The notes under the pieces are model-generated. The model was given only the letters and a program-made list of their open reading frames with translations. It searched no databases and was not told the DNA's origin. This document shows, piece by piece, positions 22,415-31,315 of a DNA stretch of 64,000 nucleotides. The stretch's first letter is position 1. Each line of letters opens with the position of its first letter. Source of the DNA: Actinomycetota bacterium (GTDB lineage Bacteria > Actinomycetota > Nitriliruptoria > Nitriliruptorales > Nitriliruptoraceae); NCBI GenBank assembly GCA_019347575.1, contig JAHWKY010000008.1, forward strand, positions 94,940 to 158,939. The letters are read 5' to 3'. Position numbers and translations under genes: made by a program.

Positions 22415-25400
22415 TCACGCGGGGTCGATGAGGTAGACGGCAGCGGAGTTTCGCTCGGGCAGGGTCACGTCGATGCCGCCCCGCAGCTGCTCCGTCCCGA
22501 ACGTGCCCAGCACCTCGCCGGTCACCAGGTCGGTGAGCGTGAACGCGCCGTCGCCCCGCACGCCCCGCAGCGCCACCGACCTCGTGGCGCCCTCGGCGTC
22601 CTGGCGGTAGACGGCGACCGCCCCGCGCTGCGATGCCGCGTCCCAGAACTGCAGGCCCGTCCAGGTGTCGCCCGGCAGCGGATCGTCCAGCAGCGGGTAG
22701 GTCAGCGAGGTGAACCGGTCGCGGTGCGTCTTGTACCGCTCGACCCACGCCGCAGCGACGTCGAGCTCGTCCTCGGTGAAGCGGGTGAGGTCGCGGAAGA
22801 ACGTGACGTGGCTGCCCAGCATCGTCGCCGCGAGGTAGTCGGCCGACCAGCCCTGCCCGGTGCGCGACATCGCGCCCTGGCCGATGGTGGAGCCGGGGAC
22901 GTACGGGGCGAGCACCCAGAGGTTGTGCAGCGCCTCGTTGGGGCGGGGCCCGCCGTTGGCGTACCACGACGGCCCGCGCGCGGCCGACTCGAACGGGAAC
23001 AGCCGGTAGTCGTTGGTCTCGTCGATCTGGAAGGTCACGTCCGGGTAGCTGACGATGAGCCGGTCCACCATCGCCACGAACTCCTCGCGGTACTCGTACG
23101 CGTCGACCCCATCGGCGCCGAGGCAGTCGACCCACGCGAGGAAGTCGAACTTGAAGTAGCGCGCCCCGTAGAGGTCGATGGCGCGGCGGATGCGCGACTC
23201 GATGTGATCGATGAGGACGCCGTCGGGGCCCAGGCCCCGCGGGTTCCAGGTCCCGAGACCGGCCTCGTTCGACGACGAGTCCGGCTCGACCGTGTTGTAG
23301 ACCGCGAGCCCGTCGCCGACCGGGGTGCACGCCCAGGTCGGGTTGTCGCGGTACGCCTGCGCCGCGGGGTTGAACTGCATCGGCGTGAACCACAGGCCCA
23401 GCCGCATCCCGCCGTTGTCGGCGAGCACGTCCCGGACCGCGGTGAACTCGCTGTCGGGGAACCGCGGCGGCCACCCGGTGGTGTCGGCGCGCGGCTCGGG
23501 GCAGTCGGGCGAGTCGGGACACCAGTCACCGGAGGCTGCCTGCCAGCCGTCGTCGAGCACGAACGTCTCGATCCCGATGCGTCCCGCGAGCTGCGCCTGA
23601 CGCACGGTCTCGTCGAGGTCCATGTCGTCCTTGGCGCCCGTGGAGATGCGGTTGGAGTCGACGCCGTTGGAGTTGAACACCACGTCGCCGACCTTCCAGC
23701 CCGACCAGGCGTGCTCGGTGAGGTAGCGGTGGTGCTGCCAGGGCTCGTCGTCGGCGTCCGCCCCGAACCCGGAGAACACCCGCTCCAGCTCGAGCGGGGC
23801 GCCGGGGCGCACGACCCGGGTGCGCATCTCGGCCGGCGTGGGGTTGTCGACGTGAACGTCGCTCTCGAACGGACCGAGGTAGGCGAGGTCGTCGCCGAGG
23901 TCGACGTGGACACGTGCCTGCGCGCCGTCGAACGCCGCTCGCGACGAGTCGTAGTTGACCCGCTGGAGCACCGCGAACCAGCGCGGATCGTCGCCGGTCG
24001 CGAGGTCGCCGTCGCTGTCGATGCTCAGCCACTGGGCCGTGACGTCGAGCGTCTCGCCGGTCGTGGTGTGGCGGTGGTCCTGGCCGGCGTGCGATCCACC
24101 GAACGGCTCGACCGCGGGCGCCCACTCGAACACGTCGTCGGAGCCGCGCCAGTCGTAGCCCGCGTTGAAGTGGTGCGCCGCGACCGCGGCACCCTCCAGC
24201 CCGTCGGCGACCTCTAGCGTGTACCCGGTGTACCGGCCCGGCAGCAGGACAGTGGTGTCGATCTGGTAGCCGGCGATGCCGGGGTAGAGCGTGTACGTCC
24301 GCTGGGCCGCAGGTACGCCCGACAGCGCGAGGTCGAACGTGACCGCCAGACCACCGCCCGCCACCTGCGTCGAGCGGACGTCGGTGACGTCGAGCGCGAG
24401 GTTCAGCGCCTCGCGCCGGCCTGCCACGTCGAGGTGGAACTCGTGGCTGTTGCTGACGGTGAGGTCGGTGCGCAGATCGGTCATCGCGGTGGTGCGGAAG
24501 CCGTCGCCCGCCCACGTCCGCGACACGACGTCGTTGGTCAGCGTGACCTCGTCCCCGTCGACCACGAGCCGCACCGGCGAGTCGCGGCTCGGGGCGTCGC
24601 CGCTGAGGTAGATCGGAGAGGACAGCGCGGCCATCAGCAGGCGGTTGCGGCAGTAGGTCGTGTCGCCGCCGAGGGCGTCGTCGCACGCCGTCGCGCGCTC
24701 GTCGGGCGCGTCCTCACCGAACACCTCTACCCGGAGCCAGGTCGTGCCCTCGGGGGCGGTCAGGACCTGCTCGAAGTCGTCGCTGTCGACCTGCACGTCG
24801 CCGAACGGGGCCGCCCCCTCGTCGGTCACGACCCGCAGCAGCGTCCCGGCGGCGTGCTCCGCGCGGATCCGGATGGTCGAGGACGCCGGGAGGGTGTCGC
24901 CGATCATGGCATCCCAGACGCCGTCGCCGTCGGTATCCGCGTCGATGAAGACCCGTGGTCCCTTCGACACGGGAGGCTGGTGACTGATCGTCGTTCGGCC
25001 CGCGGCCAGCGCCTCGAGGACGCCCCGCTCGGACCGGTCGGTCACGTACACCCAGGTGGTCGGCTGGCCGACGCCGTTGCCCGGCGTGGTCGCCTTCCAG
25101 TGGTTGTCGCTGCCTCCGGTCGCCCCGACGTGGTGACCCGCGTCGAGGAAGTCGTTGTAGAACCTCAGCGCGGTGTCGTTGTTGGAGCCCGACGGCAGCG
25201 GCGGCTGGTAGGGCCAGGGGATGTTCCACACCTCGATGGTGTCGGGCACGACGTCGTGGCCGTAGCCCCAGTCGAAATCGGCGAGGTCGTGGGTGGCCGA
25301 GTCCACCGGATGGTTGATCTGGAACACCCCGTCCGCCTCACGCAGCGCGTCGGCGATGGCGTTCACGTCGTCCGCATCGGTGTCGCCGTCACCGTCACGG

Positions 25401-25861
25401 TCCTTGTCGTACACCTCCGTGGCGCCGTGCATCTGGGCGTGGCCGGACAGCGACTTCTCGTACGAGCGCACCGGGGTGACCCCGTACGCCCCGAAGCCCG
25501 GCGAGGTGTGGCTGCGCACGTCGTTGTGGTCGGTGATGGCGAGGTAGTCCAGGCCGCGCGTCGAGGCGATCCGGAACTGCTCCTCGACCGACCAACCGTA
25601 GGTGTAGAACTCGTCCGTCCCGGTGTTGTCGTCGTCCGGACCGGACCACACGTCGTGGCTGTGGTGGGTGTGGACGTGCAGGTCCCCCGCGATCCACTCG
25701 CCGTCCGCTGGGTCGGCGGGCGGGGCGGGAGCAGCGGGCCCGAACGGTCGGGCGGATGTGCCCGGCACGGCGAGTTCGCTGCGGGTGGTACCGGGGAGCG
25801 TCGCGCCGAGCGACGCCGCCCCGAGCGCGAGGACGGTCAGCAGGGTCAACGGGCGTCGCAC
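22415..25861 (-). CDS. Secreted fusion of a PHP metallohydrolase domain and a GH36-like alpha-galactosidase
   Basis: 1148 residues with an N-terminal signal peptide. Residues about 55-330 form a PHP domain: GDLHVHTHHSHD (near 60), AITDHND, FQINHPVD and GGSDNHW carry the metal ligands. An acidic DRDGDGDTDADDVN insert near residue 155 looks like a calcium loop. After a beta-rich linker, residues about 450-1148 resemble GH36/melibiase enzymes: FVLDDGWQ, LGLWFTPMQFNP, YFKFDFLAW (nucleophile Asp near 906), FQIDETND (probable acid/base region near 947) and a C-terminal beta domain. The GTG at 25861 has GGAGG nine bases upstream. A 53-residue secreted ORF overlaps its start. Each half is recognisable; joining them in one exported polypeptide is unusual. 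The substrate is unknown, perhaps a phosphorylated or teichoic-acid-type galactoside (speculation). Confidence 0.85.
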   Translation of the reverse strand: MRRPLTLLTVLALGAASLGATLPGTTRSELAVPGTSARPFGPAAPAPPADPADGEWIAGDLHVHTHHSHDVWSGPDDDNTGTDEFYTYGWSVEEQFRIASTRGLDYLAITDHNDVRSHTSPGFGAYGVTPVRSYEKSLSGHAQMHGATEVYDKDRDGDGDTDADDVNAIADALREADGVFQINHPVDSATHDLADFDWGYGHDVVPDTIEVWNIPWPYQPPLPSGSNNDTALRFYNDFLDAGHHVGATGGSDNHWKATTPGNGVGQPTTWVYVTDRSERGVLEALAAGRTTISHQPPVSKGPRVFIDADTDGDGVWDAMIGDTLPASSTIRIRAEHAAGTLLRVVTDEGAAPFGDVQVDSDDFEQVLTAPEGTTWLRVEVFGEDAPDERATACDDALGGDTTYCRNRLLMAALSSPIYLSGDAPSRDSPVRLVVDGDEVTLTNDVVSRTWAGDGFRTTAMTDLRTDLTVSNSHEFHLDVAGRREALNLALDVTDVRSTQVAGGGLAVTFDLALSGVPAAQRTYTLYPGIAGYQIDTTVLLPGRYTGYTLEVADGLEGAAVAAHHFNAGYDWRGSDDVFEWAPAVEPFGGSHAGQDHRHTTTGETLDVTAQWLSIDSDGDLATGDDPRWFAVLQRVNYDSSRAAFDGAQARVHVDLGDDLAYLGPFESDVHVDNPTPAEMRTRVVRPGAPLELERVFSGFGADADDEPWQHHRYLTEHAWSGWKVGDVVFNSNGVDSNRISTGAKDDMDLDETVRQAQLAGRIGIETFVLDDGWQAASGDWCPDSPDCPEPRADTTGWPPRFPDSEFTAVRDVLADNGGMRLGLWFTPMQFNPAAQAYRDNPTWACTPVGDGLAVYNTVEPDSSSNEAGLGTWNPRGLGPDGVLIDHIESRIRRAIDLYGARYFKFDFLAWVDCLGADGVDAYEYREEFVAMVDRLIVSYPDVTFQIDETNDYRLFPFESAARGPSWYANGGPRPNEALHNLWVLAPYVPGSTIGQGAMSRTGQGWSADYLAATMLGSHVTFFRDLTRFTEDELDVAAAWVERYKTHRDRFTSLTYPLLDDPLPGDTWTGLQFWDAASQRGAVAVYRQDAEGATRSVALRGVRGDGAFTLTDLVTGEVLGTFGTEQLRGGIDVTLPERNSAAVYLIDPA

Positions 25862-26007
25862 GGCTCAGGCCTCCGTGTCGTGGTGTTGCCCCAGCGGTCA
25901 CGCCCCGTCACGAGTACGGGTCCGCTGACGTCGGGGCAGGTCGCCTCGGCGGCGACCGCGAGCGCGGTGGCCGCGGTGAGCACGAGGAGCGAACGGGCGC
26001 GCAGCAT
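25846..26007 (-). CDS. Small putative secreted peptide upstream of the PHP-GH36 gene
   Basis: 53 residues: a plausible signal peptide (MLRARSLLVLTAATALAVAA) and a short mature part with two cysteines (ATCPDVSG and EPCDAR). Its stop overlaps the GTG of the next gene by 16 bases, which would allow translational coupling. A GGGGA motif lies eight bases before the ATG at 26007. I do not recognise it. It could be a real small exported protein, a leader ORF or chance. Confidence 0.4.
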   Translation of the reverse strand: MLRARSLLVLTAATALAVAAEATCPDVSGPVLVTGRDRWGNTTTRRPEPCDAR

Positions 26008-26158
26008 CGGAGGGATCCCCAAGGAAAGAGCTGACGGCGGTGTCACGGTTGGCTTCGACGTCGGGGCGCTGGCCTCCTGCCCGTCCACAGGCCCAACCTG
26101 CTTCTCCCCCTCGGCGTACGCTTCCGGTCGTAGGGTCACGGGCATGGAAGGTCGCCTG

Positions 26159-26632
26159 ATGCAGCCGCCACCGGCCGGCACGACCGGGCTGACGTACGCG
26201 GACCTCGCACGCTTCCCCGAGGGCGATCGCAACCGCTACGAGCTGATCGACGGGGAGCTGCTCGTGACCCCAGCGCCGGTGAAGCGCCACCAACTCGCGG
26301 TCGCGAACATCGTCCACGCGTTCGTCGGTTACACGCGGGAGCACGGTGGGCAGGTCCTGCCCGCTCCGACCGATGTCCGGGCCACGGACGAGACCCTGCT
26401 GGAGCCAGATGTCGTGCTGATCGTCGCCTCCGAGGTCGACCCCGACGAGGACCGGTTCGTGCGGGGCGCGCCGAGCCTGGTGGTGGAGGTGTCGTCGCCG
26501 TCGACGCGACACACGGACCTCGTGGGTAAGCGGCGCGTCTACGAGCCGCCGATGCTGCTCGATGCGGTGCGTTTCCCCGGCTTCACGATGCCGGTCCCCG
26601 ACGCGCTCGGCCGCCGGCCCGGACCTGCGTAG
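26159..26632 (+). CDS. Uma2-family (PD-(D/E)XK) protein with internal deletion
   Basis: 157 residues. The N-terminal two thirds match the Uma2 nuclease-like family: LTYADLARFPEGDRNRYELI, DGELLVTPAP, EPDVVLI, PSLVVEVSSPSTR and the Lys of DLVGKRRVYE, i.e. the PD-(D/E)XK catalytic residues. The usual following segment (GVPEYWIVDPE-like plus about 40 residues) is missing, and the sequence jumps to PGFTMPVPDAL, the family's normal C-terminus. This looks like an in-frame internal deletion, so the fold may be compromised. The ATG at 26159 has GGAAGG seven bases upstream; ATG 26144 is an alternative. It is convergent with the membrane-protein gene (6 bp gap). Uma2 proteins are mostly of unknown cellular role. 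Confidence 0.75.
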   Translation: MQPPPAGTTGLTYADLARFPEGDRNRYELIDGELLVTPAPVKRHQLAVANIVHAFVGYTREHGGQVLPAPTDVRATDETLLEPDVVLIVASEVDPDEDRFVRGAPSLVVEVSSPSTRHTDLVGKRRVYEPPMLLDAVRFPGFTMPVPDALGRRPGPA

Positions 26633-26638
26633 CGTCGA

Positions 26639-27241
26639 TCACTCCGCTTGGCCGTAGATGGCTGCCGCGAGCGAGCGGTCACAGCCGCTCGCTCGTAACG
26701 TGGCCTCGCGACGCTCGATGTCCCCGCGCGTGGGTGCGATCGATGCCAAGCCGATCGCGGCGAGGACCAGGCCGATCAGGTACGGCCACAGCGCCTCGAC
26801 CAGGAAGCTGCCGACGAAACCGAACAGGGCCGCGCTCTCGGCGAAGGCGATCCCGAGGAACATCCATGTCGAGTAGGAGCGTGCCAGCTCCGATGCTCCG
26901 GAGCAGTCCAGCGGGAGGCGGCGCGCCCACCACACGCCACCCAGCGCCACGATGCCGAGACCGACGACACCGGCAGCGACCGCCCCGGTGCTGGCCTGGG
27001 CCGGCTCGTCCGACGGGAAGATGAACAGCAGCACGACGAGGAACAGCGCGTTCGACGCCCCGAACGAGAGGAACACGCTGCGCAGCTGGGTGATGCTCGG
27101 CGTGGACGCGTCGTCCTTCCGCAGAGCGCGCATGCGCACGAGGTGCACGAACGGCACGAACAGGAGTAACAGGCCGGACAACGCGGGGCGCCAACCCGGA
27201 TCCTGCGTGGTGCCGAGGGCCGAAGTGGATGGCTCTCCCAC
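26639..27241 (-). CDS. Four-helix membrane protein of unknown function
   Basis: 200 residues with four predicted membrane helices: WRPALSGLLLLFVPFVHLV, FGASNALFLVVLLFIFP, a Gly-rich AAGVVGLGIVALGGVWW, and a final pair LGIAFAESAALFGFVGSFLV / YLIGLVLAAIGLASIA. The last hairpin, with a Glu in a Gly/Ala-rich helix, resembles rotary-ATPase subunit c hairpins, but the protein is longer and no ATPase genes are near; I treat the likeness as weak. The GTG at 27241 has GGGAGG six bases upstream. The gene stands alone between the Uma2 remnant and the S15 hydrolase. Confidence 0.65.
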   Translation of the reverse strand: MGEPSTSALGTTQDPGWRPALSGLLLLFVPFVHLVRMRALRKDDASTPSITQLRSVFLSFGASNALFLVVLLFIFPSDEPAQASTGAVAAGVVGLGIVALGGVWWARRLPLDCSGASELARSYSTWMFLGIAFAESAALFGFVGSFLVEALWPYLIGLVLAAIGLASIAPTRGDIERREATLRASGCDRSLAAAIYGQAE

Positions 27242-27333
27242 GCTCGTCCTCCCAACCGGACGGCAACGCCGCGACCCTACGTCGTCCCGGTCTCCCCGGC
27301 CACCGCCGTCCGGACCGTGCGAGGATGTGGATC

Positions 27334-27398
27334 GACGCTGCGGATGCAGCGTCGCCAGAGCAAGGGCGACGCCCCCGCCGGGGGGAGGCGGGGGCGTC
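27334..27398. terminator. Two perfect hairpins downstream of the S15 hydrolase gene
   Basis: GACGCTGC-GGAT-GCAGCGTC at 27334-27353 and GACGCCCCCGC / GCGGGGGCGTC at 27368-27398. They lie just after the minus-strand stop at 27423 and before the membrane-protein gene, so they most likely terminate the M14-M6-S15 transcript. No T-run follows. Confidence 0.6.
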
Positions 27399-27422
27399 AT
27401 GGGGGGTCTGGAGATCGGCCGG

Positions 27423-29174
27423 TCAGCGCTCCTGGAGGGGAGCGGGCAAGTTGAAGTCCCGCTGCGCGCTGTCGATGAGACCCGCCGGCAGGCTGGTGCC
27501 ACTGCCCATGAAGGACTGCAGGCGGGGGGTCGTGCCGTCGCTGGAGACGAACTCGTCGCGCTCGAACGTCAGGAACGGCAAGGTGATCGAGCTACCGGCG
27601 AGAACGTCGACGGTCTGACGCGTCCCGATGTTGCGGTACTCCTCGCTGTTGGCGCTGCTCACCAGCACTCCGATCCGGTGACCGGCCGGGATCGGCCAGT
27701 CCTGTCCGTACATGGTGAAGCTGACGTTGCGTTGCCCTGGCACCGTCCCTCGCACTAGCGACGTCCCGCGCGAGATCATCCGTGTGCGGCCGTCGGGCCC
27801 GATGTCGTACACGTTCACGGTCACGTTCGCGTTCGGGACCGTGTCTACGTTGATCGAGGCGGTCGGCTCGCCCGAGAGCCACACGGCGTGTGGCAGGGGC
27901 TGGCTGATGGTCCACACGCCCTGGCTCGCGGAGGGCGACAGGCCGCTGCCGCTGCCGTTGTCGGTGTACGAGCCGGCGTTGAGCTCGGTGCCGTAGAGGA
28001 CGGCGTCGGCCGGCGGCCACGCTTGCTCGGCACGCCAACGACCGAGGATGTCCTGGACCTCGATGGCGGGGTCGTCGATCGGCGGCTCCACGCCCTTGAG
28101 GTGCTCGTCGAGGAAGCGCATGGCCTGCTCGATGAAGTCGGCGCGGCCGACGGCCATGGGGCTGTCCTGCGTGCTGCCCGGGTTGTCGCACGCGGCCTGG
28201 GTCTCCCACGCGCGGCAGTGGTCGAACTGGCCGTACCACGCCCGGTTCTGGGTCGCGGTCAGGCCGTTGAAGTACTGGAAGGCTCCGTCTGACCGTGTGT
28301 TGGTCTCGAGGAAGCCCTGTGTCAGGAACAGCGGCGTGTTCTTGCCGGAGGTGGTCCGCAGCAGGTCGCGCTCGGTCCAGTAATCGCTGTTCTCCCGGTT
28401 ATCGGCACTCAGCCCGATGTTGGTCGCGTAGCAGTAGCCCTGCGGTGCGCCGTTCACGTGGTACTGCGGCGTGTCGCTGGGGCGCCCGGGCTTGGCGTCG
28501 ATCGCTTGGAACAGGCCGATGGTGAGCAGCCAGTTGGGGCGCTGGACCCCGTTCATGAAGATGTACTTGTAGCCCGAGTAGACCGGCTCGAGCGACAGCA
28601 CCGCCGCGAGGCCATCGGGCTGCTCGTCGATGCCCATCAGCCCGGTCCAGCCGTCGTAGCTCTTGCCGAGCAGCGCGACCTTGCCCGTCGACCACGGCTG
28701 GCTCGCGGCCCACTCGACCGCCGCCCGGACCGCGCCCTGCTCGCGCTCGCCACCCCAGTCGTTGCAGCCGCCGGAGCCGCCGTTGCCCGGCAGGTCGACC
28801 ATGACGTACGTGTAGCCCTTCGTCAGGGCGCCGCTCAGATCCAGGAAGTCGTAGAACCGCGGGTTGGGCCCTTCGCCGAACGGGTCGACGTCGAGCGTGG
28901 AGCCGTTGTGGTTCGTGTACGGGCTCACGGTCAGGATCACCGGTGTGGGGTTGGTGTCCGTGAGGTCGAGCCCCTTGGGGCGGAGGACGTCGGCGTGGAG
29001 GTTGGTGATCCCGTCGTAGGACGGGAAGTAGTGCTCGCTCCAGTCCGCGTCGTCGCGGAGGGCCATCTGCTCCTGCTGCTGCGACGGCTGCGTCGACTGC
29101 GTGGCGGGCACGAAGCCCACCAGGCCGACGGCCAGGACGAGCAGTACGAGGAGCGTGGTGCGCGTTGCCTTCAT
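27423..29174 (-). CDS. Secreted S15-family (CocE/NonD) alpha/beta hydrolase
   Basis: 583 residues with a signal peptide (TLLVLLVLAVGLVGFVP). The alpha/beta-hydrolase domain has the nucleophile motif LLGKSYDGWTG (catalytic Ser near residue 170), preceded by VMVDLPGNGGSGG; the catalytic His is probably in GQFDHCRAW. The C-terminal 200 residues form the X-Pro dipeptidyl-peptidase C-terminal jelly-roll (motifs WLSGEPTASINVDT, IPAGHRIGVLVSS). Family members are X-Pro dipeptidyl peptidases, cocaine esterases or acylases; the exact substrate is unknown. It follows the M6 protease gene by 14 bp on the same strand and so is probably the last gene of a peptidase operon. Confidence 0.9.
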   Translation of the reverse strand: MKATRTTLLVLLVLAVGLVGFVPATQSTQPSQQQEQMALRDDADWSEHYFPSYDGITNLHADVLRPKGLDLTDTNPTPVILTVSPYTNHNGSTLDVDPFGEGPNPRFYDFLDLSGALTKGYTYVMVDLPGNGGSGGCNDWGGEREQGAVRAAVEWAASQPWSTGKVALLGKSYDGWTGLMGIDEQPDGLAAVLSLEPVYSGYKYIFMNGVQRPNWLLTIGLFQAIDAKPGRPSDTPQYHVNGAPQGYCYATNIGLSADNRENSDYWTERDLLRTTSGKNTPLFLTQGFLETNTRSDGAFQYFNGLTATQNRAWYGQFDHCRAWETQAACDNPGSTQDSPMAVGRADFIEQAMRFLDEHLKGVEPPIDDPAIEVQDILGRWRAEQAWPPADAVLYGTELNAGSYTDNGSGSGLSPSASQGVWTISQPLPHAVWLSGEPTASINVDTVPNANVTVNVYDIGPDGRTRMISRGTSLVRGTVPGQRNVSFTMYGQDWPIPAGHRIGVLVSSANSEEYRNIGTRQTVDVLAGSSITLPFLTFERDEFVSSDGTTPRLQSFMGSGTSLPAGLIDSAQRDFNLPAPLQER

Positions 29175-29188
29175 CGGTTCGATCTCCC

Positions 29189-31294
29189 TCAGGAAGTGGG
29201 GGTCACGCGGGCGGTGGCGGTCGCCGACTGCCCACCCGTCTCGGACGTCACGGTCAGGGTCAGGTCATCGGCGGTGGGCGGCTCGTCGCCGTCGGGCACC
29301 CGCACGAACACGGGGACCTCGACGGTCTCGCCGATGCCCACCTCGACGACGTCGTGCTGGAGCTGGACCTGCCAGCCCTGTGTGGTCGCGGCTGCGAGCC
29401 GGAACAGGTCGATGCCGTTGCCGGTGTTGGTCACGGCGAACGTCACACGGGCGACGTTGCCCGGGGTGGCACTGCCGTCCTGGCCCGTGGCTGTCTCGAC
29501 GCCCCGTGTGAACGGTGACTGGTCGTCGAGATGGCGGACCGCGACGCGGTAGGTGCGCACGCCGTCGTCACCGACCGTCGTGTCGAGGACGTAGAAGTGC
29601 AGCTGGTTGGCCTCGTCGACGTACTCGTCGACGACGCCCTCGCCGGTGCCGGCGCGGAAGGTCGCGTCCGCGAGCTGGCGGTAGTCGCCGAGCGAGATCG
29701 GGAACTCCTCGCCGGTCGGCGTGATGTAGTCGAAGATCTCGCGGCCCTCGTGCTCGCCCACGCCGGTGCGAGCGTTGATGTCCTCGGGGTGCGAGTCCTT
29801 GACCCAGATGAAGGGCGCGAGGTCGGCGTTCTTGGTCTTGGCGATCAACACACCGCGGTCGGTCAGGAACGAGTCGTAACCGATGCGGTCGACCGCCTCG
29901 ACCGTGTAGTTGTGGTAACCGCCACCGTCACAATCGTGCTGCTGCGCGGTCGAACACGATGGCGACTCGTCGCGGTCGAGCACGATCTGGATCCCGTGCA
30001 GGCCGACGTCGGTCGTGATCGGCGCGAGCGGGTAGGCGCGCGGGAAGATGTCGACCGCGATGACGCCGGCACGCGACAGCGAGTCACGCTCGAGGAACAG
30101 CACCTCGTTGGGCTTCATGAAACCCAGGCGCAGCTTGTTGCGCAGCATGTGGTGGCTACCCATCGAACCGCCCTGGTTGGGCGGGATCTGCCACCGGTTG
30201 TGGGTGCCGCCGGGACCGTTGAACGTTCCGCGGCTGAGCATGTCCCACGGCCCCGAGTAGCTGCGCCGGACCGGGTTGCCGAACGGGTTGTTGTAGTTGT
30301 CCAGCACGCCGAAGATGTGGCTGAGTTCGTGCGCGAAGGTCGACTGACCGTCGCTCTCGCCCTGGGTCGACATCACACCCGGGATCGCGTGCGACCAGAT
30401 CGACTTCGCCGCGGCGAACGAGGTCCAGTCGATGTAGCGCGTGTTGGCCCAGTTGGGCTTGGACTCGTCGGGGTTGCCGAACTCCTCGGTGACCTCCTCG
30501 GGGGTCGCGAACATCATGCGACCGAACTCCTCCCACACCCCGGACTCGTCGTAGCCGGCGTGGAGGAGCCAGCGGAAGTCGTAGTCGTGGCCGCCGTTGG
30601 TGGCCATCCCGGTGACGGTGTCGGCGAGCGACGCCTCCAGCAGCTCGGTGTCGAAGTTCTTGTTGCAGGAGTCACCTGCCGGGCACGAACCGCCAGCGCC
30701 GCCGACGTCACTCAGGCCGTACTCGTGCTCCTTGCCCTCCATCCGGTAGGGACCGAACGCGTCGGCGTCCACGCCGACGAGCCCGTAGGAGTCCTCGAGC
30801 CAGTACTCGTTGACGGTGTGGCCGTGGTTGAGCTCCGACGGTTCACGGATGAGGAAGTCCGCGTACCAGTCGCCGACCTCCTCGCGTGGGATGTCGCCGA
30901 CGCCGATGGGGTTGTGGACGCCGTCGATGCCGAACAGGTCCGAGCCCTCGGGCTCGGTGACGATGAACTCGCGGTCCTGGAAGTCACCCAGGAGCAGGGC
31001 GGCGCGGATCTTCTTCACCGGTTGACGGGGCGGCTCGTTCCAGTCGACGCCAGGGATCGGGGTGTAGTCGTCCCACGTCTGCCACTCGGGCAGCTCCCAC
31101 GACTCGGGATCGACCGGGGCTGGGAAGTCGGTCAGTCCATCTTGTGGGACCTCCTCGGCGAGGTGGTCGGATGCGACCGATGGCGCGGTGCTCCGCGCGG
31201 GCGTCGGGACCGCGGTCGTGTCCGCCCCGAGTGGGGCGAACGCCACCGACAGCGCGGCGAGGCCGGTGAGTGCGGCGGGCAGTCGGGTGCGCAT
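29189..31294 (-). CDS. Secreted M6-like (immune inhibitor A type) metalloprotease
   Basis: 701-residue exported zinc protease. A signal peptide is followed by a pro-region, then the catalytic domain with FAHELSHIFGVLDNYNNP (HExxH zinc motif near residue 325) and the downstream PWDMLSRGTFNGPGG. The C-terminal 130 residues form an Ig-like domain (VARVTFAVTNTGNGIDLFRL ... VEVPVFVRVPDGDEPPTADD), as in NEW3-type domains that often sit on the cell surface. The ATG at 31294 lies 21 bp after the M14 gene stop, and the S15 gene follows after 14 bp, making a tight three-gene set. M6 enzymes degrade proteins broadly; the target here is unknown. Confidence 0.88.
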   Translation of the reverse strand: MRTRLPAALTGLAALSVAFAPLGADTTAVPTPARSTAPSVASDHLAEEVPQDGLTDFPAPVDPESWELPEWQTWDDYTPIPGVDWNEPPRQPVKKIRAALLLGDFQDREFIVTEPEGSDLFGIDGVHNPIGVGDIPREEVGDWYADFLIREPSELNHGHTVNEYWLEDSYGLVGVDADAFGPYRMEGKEHEYGLSDVGGAGGSCPAGDSCNKNFDTELLEASLADTVTGMATNGGHDYDFRWLLHAGYDESGVWEEFGRMMFATPEEVTEEFGNPDESKPNWANTRYIDWTSFAAAKSIWSHAIPGVMSTQGESDGQSTFAHELSHIFGVLDNYNNPFGNPVRRSYSGPWDMLSRGTFNGPGGTHNRWQIPPNQGGSMGSHHMLRNKLRLGFMKPNEVLFLERDSLSRAGVIAVDIFPRAYPLAPITTDVGLHGIQIVLDRDESPSCSTAQQHDCDGGGYHNYTVEAVDRIGYDSFLTDRGVLIAKTKNADLAPFIWVKDSHPEDINARTGVGEHEGREIFDYITPTGEEFPISLGDYRQLADATFRAGTGEGVVDEYVDEANQLHFYVLDTTVGDDGVRTYRVAVRHLDDQSPFTRGVETATGQDGSATPGNVARVTFAVTNTGNGIDLFRLAAATTQGWQVQLQHDVVEVGIGETVEVPVFVRVPDGDEPPTADDLTLTVTSETGGQSATATARVTPTS

Positions 31295-31315
31295 GGGGTG
31301 ATCGCCTTCCTTCGC

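Noticed and set aside
24434..26158. Plus-strand open frame continuous with the Uma2 gene
   Set aside because: Upstream part is antisense to the PHP-GH36 gene; the true Uma2 start at 26159 has a good ribosome binding site.
26639..27241. Rotary ATPase subunit c
   Set aside because: The likeness is limited to one Gly/Ala-rich hairpin; length, helix count and neighbours do not fit.
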